NCBI GenBank assembly: GCA_007133055.1 | Contig: SLNM01000261.1 | Location: 1-5,978 of the forward strand | Source of the DNA: Lentisphaeria bacterium | GTDB lineage: Bacteria; Verrucomicrobiota; Lentisphaeria; Oligosphaerales; PUNB01 | Direction: 5' to 3' | DNA: 5,978 nucleotides | In this document: piece by piece, positions 1 to 5,978 of the stretch | How positions within the stretch are numbered: position 1 is the stretch's first letter | Layout: every line of letters starts with the position of its first letter | Notes under the pieces: model-generated | What the model was told of the DNA's origin: nothing | Databases searched by the model: none | Seen by the model: the letters and a program-made list of their open reading frames with translations, nothing else | Made by a program: the position numbers and the translations under genes

Positions 1-2
1 AA

Positions 3-1955
3 ATCGAGCTGTCGCGACCGCTGCGCTTCGGCCAGGGCAAACTGATTCTGGGCGGTGGCGACAACGAACGGCGCTTCCGCGGCGCTGTCGGGGGGGTGAG
101 CCTGAGTCCCCGGGCAAAGCCGCCGTGGGAGTTTCTCAGAGCCACCCCGCATGAGTTGCGTGACGTTTCATTCGCGCCCGCCCCCGGTCCACTACCGGAA
201 TTCGGAGGCCATGCTGACCTGCGTCTGCGCTACGGCGCGGTCGGGGATGGAGTTCACGACGACACCGCCGCCCTGCGACGGGCTTTCGAGGAATTGCAGG
301 ACCGGGTGCCGATCGCCTACGAAACCCTGTACATACCCGAAGGTGAATATCTGATCAGCGAGCCACTGAGCTGGACGCGCTTTCTGGTGGTGCAGGGGGC
401 CGGCCGGGAGCGGACAGTGCTGCGCCTGGCTGATCGCAGCTCCGGCTTCGGCGACCCCGAGGAACCGGAGGCAATGCTCTACGCGGGTTGGGGACAGTGG
501 CGCGAGCGCACTGGCAAAGGCAATGCCGGCAATGTGATGGGCAACTATTTGTTCGATCTGACCATCGATACAGGCACGGGGAATCCGGGAGCGGTTGCGC
601 TTTCGTTTCATTCAAACAACCATGGGACGATCGAGAACGTGGCTATTCGCTCCGGCGACGGCAGCGGCTATCGGGGGCTTGATTTCTCGACCAACTGGCC
701 GGGTCCGACGCTGATAAAAAATGTGGCCATTGACGGATTCGACACCGGCATTTATGTCCGGGCCGGTGAGTACTCGCTGGTCTTCGAGAATATTCGGCTG
801 CGCAATCAGAGGCTGGCAGGGATCGAGAACCATGGCAATATCCTTTCCATTCGCAACCTGCGCAGCCAGGGCACGGCAACCGCCGTCAAAACCGGCGGCT
901 GGGGCATGGTCACTCTGCTCGATTCAGAACTGATCGCGGACGGGCGGAATGCCGGAGCGGCAATAGAGCTCACCAACGACGGTGCTCTATTGGTGCGCGA
1001 TCTGACAACTTCAGGCTATCACCCGGCAATCCGGGACGGCGACCGGAATGTGGACGGACCGCAGGTTGACGAATACCTCGCCGGGCAGCCGCTTTCCCTG
1101 TTCGAGGCACCCGCCAGAACCATGCGGCTGCCGGTCGAAGAGACCCCGGCTATACCCCTGACTGCGGAGCCCGTGGAATGGGTCGATGTGCGGGATTTCG
1201 CCGACCACGTCGAGAACGGCGACTGGGCGCCCGCGATCCAGGCCGCGATCGAGTCCGGAGCCGAAGCACTGTTTTTCCCGGCCAACTTCAATCCTCAGGT
1301 GCGTTCCGCGGTCGAGCCGCGCGGCAGCCTAAGGTATATGATGGGAATGAAGAGCACGATTCGACGACATCGCGACTACGACGGACCGATTTTGCGGCTG
1401 ACCGGCTCGGAGCGGGAACCGCCTTTGATCATGGAACGGCTGGGGCTGGAGGGCGATCTCGAACATGTCGGCACACGCCGCTTGGTCCTGCGGCACAGCG
1501 GCCCGGGAACATATCGCGGACACGACGGGGCGGGCGATGTTCTGGCCGAGAATGTAATGAATTACTGGCGCATTGGCAAGGGGCAGCGTCTATGGGGTCG
1601 CCAGCTCAACCCGGAGAGTCACGAGGTTTCGGAAGTGGTTAACCGCGGCGGCACGGTCTGGATTCTCGGACTTAAAACCGAATACGCCACCACCTTTGTC
1701 CAGAATCTCGACGGCGGCCGACTCGAGCTGCTCGGCGGCTTTCTCTATCCGGTCACCCGGGTGCCGCCCGAAATGCCGATGATCCTCAATCAAGATTCCA
1801 CCATGAACGTGACCTTTTCAACCTCCGCCTATACTCAGGATCATCGAATCTACTTCAGCGACACACAGCACGGAGAAACCCGGACCCTGCTCAATCGCGA
1901 CATCGACAGCAAGGGTCCCCGCCGCCAGGTTCATCTGTTCACCTCCGAGCCATAG
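3..1955 (+). CDS. LamG-tail plus double pectate-lyase-superfamily (GH28/GH55-like) beta-helix protein, 5' end cut by window
   Basis: The frame is open from base 3 to the TAG at 1953-1955 (650 codons), so the GTG at 96 is not a true start and the gene begins outside the window. Visible residues 1-37 include LRFGQGKLILGGG and RFRGAVGGVSLSPRA, which resemble the last strands of a LamG/concanavalin-like domain. From about residue 72 comes DLRLRYGAVGDGVHDDTAAL, then LYIPEGEYLI near 109-118; both are hallmarks of the pectate-lyase-superfamily beta-helix (Pfam Pectate_lyase_3 type). A second, more degenerate copy starts near 392 (EWVDVRDF, then APAIQAAIESGAEALFFP). Two such units in tandem are typical of GH55-like dual beta-helix proteins. 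Many Asn- and Gly-rich short strands between 170 and 300 fit helix coils. By inference it is an extracellular carbohydrate-binding or carbohydrate-cleaving enzyme. The substrate cannot be read, no catalytic residue is assigned, and any signal peptide lies upstream. GC is high, as in carB. The downstream endonuclease gene starts 22 bases after the stop. Confidence 0.8.
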   Translation: MELSRPLRFGQGKLILGGGDNERRFRGAVGGVSLSPRAKPPWEFLRATPHELRDVSFAPAPGPLPEFGGHADLRLRYGAVGDGVHDDTAALRRAFEELQDRVPIAYETLYIPEGEYLISEPLSWTRFLVVQGAGRERTVLRLADRSSGFGDPEEPEAMLYAGWGQWRERTGKGNAGNVMGNYLFDLTIDTGTGNPGAVALSFHSNNHGTIENVAIRSGDGSGYRGLDFSTNWPGPTLIKNVAIDGFDTGIYVRAGEYSLVFENIRLRNQRLAGIENHGNILSIRNLRSQGTATAVKTGGWGMVTLLDSELIADGRNAGAAIELTNDGALLVRDLTTSGYHPAIRDGDRNVDGPQVDEYLAGQPLSLFEAPARTMRLPVEETPAIPLTAEPVEWVDVRDFADHVENGDWAPAIQAAIESGAEALFFPANFNPQVRSAVEPRGSLRYMMGMKSTIRRHRDYDGPILRLTGSEREPPLIMERLGLEGDLEHVGTRRLVLRHSGPGTYRGHDGAGDVLAENVMNYWRIGKGQRLWGRQLNPESHEVSEVVNRGGTVWILGLKTEYATTFVQNLDGGRLELLGGFLYPVTRVPPEMPMILNQDSTMNVTFSTSAYTQDHRIYFSDTQHGETRTLLNRDIDSKGPRRQVHLFTSEP

Positions 1956-1977
1956 TCGGGCCTGGATACTACTGAAT

Positions 1978-3177
1978 ATGGATACAATACCGCCATTTCT
2001 GAAAGACAAACTCCACGGCAGGACTCGCGCAGACGAAAATCCGCTCGCCTACGCCCTCGTTCGCCAAGCCCTATCGGGTGCGGCCTCTGAATTGCCGCTA
2101 TCTGAACGGCTTGCCGCAGCATTTGATCTGATCGTGGCGAGCAAGTTCTATCAGTACGTTGAACCGGAGGAATGGCTCTGGTGCGGACACTTCGGGAAGG
2201 ATTTCTATCCCATTTTGAATGTCTGCCCAGGCTGTGTGCTTGCCAACCGGTTTGTCCATACGAAGGGGCACAAACCGGGTTCCGGCCAGATTGGCCCGAC
2301 CACCGCCCTCGCGTTCCGCGAAATCGTCGCCGCCTATTTTGATCTCACGGAAAAAACTGACTGCTTTGTTTGCAACGCAAGCGAGCCAATCGATCTTGCG
2401 GTAGTAGACACGAGGGAACAGGTACTTTTCATTGCAGAGGTGAAGGCGGCCCCGCTGTTCACCCCCCCTCTAGTCCGACCACACACCACACACTCAATGC
2501 AGACTCAGCGGACTATGCCGCTCAACCATTCGCTGGGAGTCGCACGCGGCCTGCACAACGCAGAAGTGTCGCTGTTCATCCCCTCTCTTGACGGGCCGGT
2601 CGAAATTCCAATCGATACGGGTGCTGTTGACTGCGGCGTTTCTTTGGATCGATCTCTTTCGGACACGGTTACCCGCGATCCGGCAATTGCTGCAGACTTT
2701 TTCCGCACTTGGAGCGCAATGTGGCGTGCTTACTGCGTAAAGGATTCGTCGAATTTACTGTATTGGTTTTGCGGAGCTTGCGGACGTCCAAAGAACCCCG
2801 GAGAAGGATGGCCGCGGGAAGCGAACGGTCGATTAAAAGGATCGATCTCGGACGGCAAGACCAGTGTGGGAATTGATCGAACTGATGACATTAAGAAAGC
2901 AACATTTCAGGCACTAAAACTCGGAGTCGAGAACCGGCAAAAGGACTCTTCTCCCTGGCGTCTTCTTATTGGTCTCGCGAGCAATTTGCATGCCGCACGC
3001 CATTACGACAGCTATCTGCAACCCTACGAAGATATCGTATGGGGTTGGGCGAACACGACGGAGGAAGCACAGAATATCTTCAATCTTTTCGACGGCATTG
3101 TCTCGTTCACGCGAAGCCATATGCGTGACGAATGGTTTTTGAATACAATTGATTGGCACGGTACGTCAGATGCGTAA
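1978..3177 (+). CDS. Putative type II restriction endonuclease with PD-(D/E)XK-like site and paired CxxC motifs
   Basis: This 399-residue protein runs from ATG 1978 to TAA 3175-3177. The call rests on two things: it overlaps a C5-cytosine methyltransferase gene, and it has a plausible nuclease core. Residues 136-156 read E-P-I-D139, a hydrophobic strand, then I-A-E154-V-K156, which fits the PD-(D/E)XK pattern. It is preceded by a helix carrying E115 (LAFREIVAAYF), where many such nucleases keep an acidic residue. Cysteine pairs C83-P-G-C86 and C129-F-V-C132 bracket that helix and could form a four-Cys zinc site; a third pair is C265-G-A-C268. A well-ordered polar stretch follows at 289-305 (SISDGKTSVGIDRTDD). 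I see no HNH, GIY-YIG or helicase motif. The protein presumably cuts the sequence modified by its neighbour; the site is unknown. I do not recognise the family by name. GC is lower than in the flanking genes. No good Shine-Dalgarno precedes the ATG (bases 1960-1977), so the start is probable, not certain. Alternative: another PD-(D/E)XK nuclease not acting as a classical type II enzyme. Confidence 0.72.
   Translation: MDTIPPFLKDKLHGRTRADENPLAYALVRQALSGAASELPLSERLAAAFDLIVASKFYQYVEPEEWLWCGHFGKDFYPILNVCPGCVLANRFVHTKGHKPGSGQIGPTTALAFREIVAAYFDLTEKTDCFVCNASEPIDLAVVDTREQVLFIAEVKAAPLFTPPLVRPHTTHSMQTQRTMPLNHSLGVARGLHNAEVSLFIPSLDGPVEIPIDTGAVDCGVSLDRSLSDTVTRDPAIAADFFRTWSAMWRAYCVKDSSNLLYWFCGACGRPKNPGEGWPREANGRLKGSISDGKTSVGIDRTDDIKKATFQALKLGVENRQKDSSPWRLLIGLASNLHAARHYDSYLQPYEDIVWGWANTTEEAQNIFNLFDGIVSFTRSHMRDEWFLNTIDWHGTSDA
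3170..3177 (+). other. Endonuclease stop / methyltransferase start overlap
   Basis: The methyltransferase ATG (3170-3172) lies inside the last codons of the endonuclease gene, which stops at TAA 3175-3177, giving an 8-base overlap in a different frame. Upstream of the ATG (3150-3169) I see no convincing Shine-Dalgarno. Translation of the methyltransferase is therefore probably coupled to ribosomes terminating on the endonuclease gene, which would tie the two products to one transcript. This is inferred from gene geometry only. Confidence 0.55.
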
Positions 3178-4390
3178 GAAAGCAATTCCACTGAGGGAGT
3201 TCAGCCATATCCCCAGAAAGGTTGGCTCCAAGGTTCAGCAACGCATTAATGCCCTCAAGGTGGGACAGAAGATGCAGGATCTTCCCGAAGATCTTTGGCA
3301 CGACAGTTTTCGATATTACGTCAAAGAGGATCCCACCAGAAATGGTGGCCCTAATTTGCGGCTCATACGACTTGATCCCCGTCGACCATCGCTAACCGTG
3401 ACAGGTTTCGTTTTCAACAAGTTCGTGCATCCGACCGAAGACCGGTACATCACCCCCCGTGAAGCTGCGAGGCTTCAAGGATTCCCCGATGACTTCATAT
3501 TTCATGGCACACTAACAAGTGTGCAACGTCAGGTGGGAAACGCAGTGCCGGTCCAACTGGCCACAGCCGTTACCGAAGCCATCTTGGCGCATGTTGAACA
3601 GCATAACCCCCTTGGGCTTGGGGCTAGGATATACAATTCGGGGTGTTTCCCGTCTCTCAGCCTATTTTCCGGCGCTGGCGGCATGGATATCGGTGTGCTC
3701 AGAGCGAAACACAACAAGCTGGTGTTTGACATCAAGACGTGTGTTGAGTTTGATCATGATTGTTGTGAAACTCTTCGGAAGAACTTCGGGCCGAAAGTCA
3801 ACATTGTGCATGAAGACATATCAACATTTGATCCAAAAGTGGCACTCGATCTCTGTAATACCAGAAGCAAATTGTTGCCGCTCATCATTGGCGGGCCACC
3901 TTGTCAGGCGTTTAGTCAGGCAGGAAAGCAGAAGGGCGCTAACGATGATCGCGGAAAGCTCATCTTCCACTTTCTTAGATTCGTGCAGGAGATACAACCC
4001 GTCTATTTCGTCATGGAAAACGTCTCCAACTTGCGTGGAGTCGAAAAAGGCAAGCTACTACGCGAGGTACAGGATCGCATTGATGAGATTGGATACAGCT
4101 TCACATGCAATCTACTTTGCGCCGCCGATTACGGCGCAGCCCAAATGAGACGACGACTTTTCTTCATCGGGGTGAAGAAACCCTATCCGGCTGTTCAAGC
4201 GCCATTGCCAACACACGGAGACGTTGGAGAAAGCCTTTTCGTCAAGAACCCGTATGTTGGCGTAGGAGAAGCGTTTGAAGGGCTTCCGCCTTTGGAGAAC
4301 ACGGACATCAATTCCGAGATTGCAGTCCGTCCCATCGTACGCGAAGCTCTTTCCAAACGACAACGGTACCGCACGAAAACAGACCGTTGA
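3170..4390 (+). CDS. Circularly permuted C5-cytosine DNA methyltransferase
   Basis: This 406-residue enzyme should transfer a methyl group from S-adenosylmethionine to C5 of cytosine in a specific DNA site, protecting host DNA from the upstream endonuclease. All key motifs are visible but in an unusual order. Motif IX is at 72-80 (RPSLTVTGF), followed by HP at 87-88 and TPREAARLQGFPD at 95-107. Motif X is at 121-131 (QVGNAVPVQLA). After a linker of about 30 residues come motif I at 162-175 (SLSLFSGAGGMDIG), E193 of motif II, D216 of motif III, motif IV at 241-249 (GGPPCQAFS, nucleophile C245), motif VI E283-N-V and motif VIII at 325-334 (QMRRRLFFIG). The segment normally found just before the target-recognition domain (PLPTHG, GEAFEGLPPL) lies near the C-terminus at 345-375. 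The segment that normally follows it (SHIPRK to DLPEDLW, 12-43) is at the N-terminus. The catalytic residues look intact, so it should be active. ATG 3170 is chosen because it gives a compact 8-base overlap with the endonuclease stop; TTG 3149 in the same frame would add 7 residues. The target sequence cannot be predicted. Confidence 0.93.
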   Translation: MRKKAIPLREFSHIPRKVGSKVQQRINALKVGQKMQDLPEDLWHDSFRYYVKEDPTRNGGPNLRLIRLDPRRPSLTVTGFVFNKFVHPTEDRYITPREAARLQGFPDDFIFHGTLTSVQRQVGNAVPVQLATAVTEAILAHVEQHNPLGLGARIYNSGCFPSLSLFSGAGGMDIGVLRAKHNKLVFDIKTCVEFDHDCCETLRKNFGPKVNIVHEDISTFDPKVALDLCNTRSKLLPLIIGGPPCQAFSQAGKQKGANDDRGKLIFHFLRFVQEIQPVYFVMENVSNLRGVEKGKLLREVQDRIDEIGYSFTCNLLCAADYGAAQMRRRLFFIGVKKPYPAVQAPLPTHGDVGESLFVKNPYVGVGEAFEGLPPLENTDINSEIAVRPIVREALSKRQRYRTKTDR

Positions 4391-4442
4391 CATGGACGGT
4401 GCAGTAAAACGTGATCTGGGCAATATATCAGTCCAGCCGTAC
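4391..4442. other. Short convergent gap between methyltransferase and carB
   Basis: These 52 bases separate two converging genes. I looked for a bidirectional rho-independent terminator and found no strong stem followed by a T tract on either strand. Only a loose pairing of TGGAC (4393-4397) with GTCCA (4431-4435) across a long loop is present, which is too weak to call. Transcription from either side may read into the other gene. Confidence 0.5.

Positions 4443-5978
<1,536 letters not shown>

Larger units (their letters stand above)
1978..4390 (+). other. Probable laterally acquired two-gene R-M cassette
   Basis: The endonuclease and methyltransferase genes form one compact unit with lower GC than either side: sampled 60-base lines gave 43% (2881-2940) and 40% (3721-3780), against 68% (421-480) and 65% (5401-5460) in the flanks. 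Codon choice shifts in the same way, with more A/T third positions. The cassette fits between the stop of the beta-helix gene (22-base gap) and the 3' end of carB (52-base gap) without visibly damaging either. I found no transposase, integrase, tRNA gene or obvious direct repeats at the edges, so the insertion route is not visible. Confidence 0.6.

Noticed and set aside
90..96. Run of seven G as a phase-variation or frameshift site
   Set aside because: LamG-like residues before it and the beta-helix protein after it are in one continuous frame. A single G run inside a GC-rich gene is weak evidence for slippage control.
96..98. GTG at 96 as the start of the beta-helix gene
   Set aside because: The same frame is open back to base 3 and the upstream residues continue a LamG-like ending, so the GTG encodes an internal valine.
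1984..1989. TACAAT as a promoter -10 box for the R-M genes
   Set aside because: It lies inside the endonuclease coding region, and the bases 17 upstream (CCTGGA) do not resemble a -35 box.
2477..2498. CA-rich stretch as a microsatellite
   Set aside because: It is short, irregular and encodes part of the endonuclease (residues around RPHTTHS). No repeated unit long enough to matter.
3149..3169. TTG 3149 as the methyltransferase start
   Set aside because: It adds only seven residues without family resemblance, lacks a ribosome site and lengthens the overlap. ATG 3170 is simpler, although TTG cannot be excluded.
3170..4390. Interpretation as a broken methyltransferase lacking its C-terminal motifs IX and X
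   Set aside because: Both motifs are present at the N-terminus in the same uninterrupted frame, so the protein is rearranged, not truncated.

Overview
The window looks like bacterial chromosome. It carries a two-gene restriction-modification (R-M) cassette between two genes of quite different character. Both flanks are GC-rich (hand counts of single 60-base lines gave about 60-68% GC). The cassette is clearly lower (about 40-53% in the lines I counted) and uses more A/T-ending codons, which suggests it was acquired laterally. The flanks are a LamG-plus-double-beta-helix glycosidase-like protein and a bacterial CarB. That would suit a polysaccharide-degrading Gram-negative such as a member of the Planctomycetota/Verrucomicrobiota/Kiritimatiellota group, but this taxonomic guess is weak.

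Layout: (1) Positions 3-1955, + strand: the 3' part of a large gene whose reading frame is open to the left window edge. It encodes the tail of a LamG/concanavalin-like domain, then two pectate-lyase-superfamily (GH28/GH55-like) beta-helix units. (2) Positions 1978-3177, +: a 399-residue putative type II restriction endonuclease with a PD-(D/E)XK-like motif (D139...E154-V-K156) and two CxxC pairs bracketing the segment just before it. (3) Positions 3170-4390, +: a 406-residue C5-cytosine DNA methyltransferase whose start overlaps the endonuclease stop by 8 bases. All its catalytic motifs are present but in circularly permuted order: motifs IX and X come first, followed by I, IV, VI and VIII. 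(4) Positions 4443-5978, - strand: the C-terminal half of carB, the carbamoyl-phosphate synthase large subunit, running off the right edge. It converges on the methyltransferase gene with a 52-base gap.

Genes 2 and 3 would work as a pair: the methyltransferase protects the host sites that the endonuclease would cut. The pair has no visible controller (C) protein and no Vsr gene, and the endonuclease comes first, so safe establishment must depend on something not obvious here, such as translational coupling or an internal promoter. The most notable item is the methyltransferase. Its domain order looks like an AquI-type split enzyme (separate I-VIII and TRD-IX-X chains) joined in reverse order into one chain. 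The partner endonuclease belongs to a family I cannot name. No RNA genes, CRISPR arrays, transposases or attachment sites were seen, and no gap longer than 52 bases lacks a gene.
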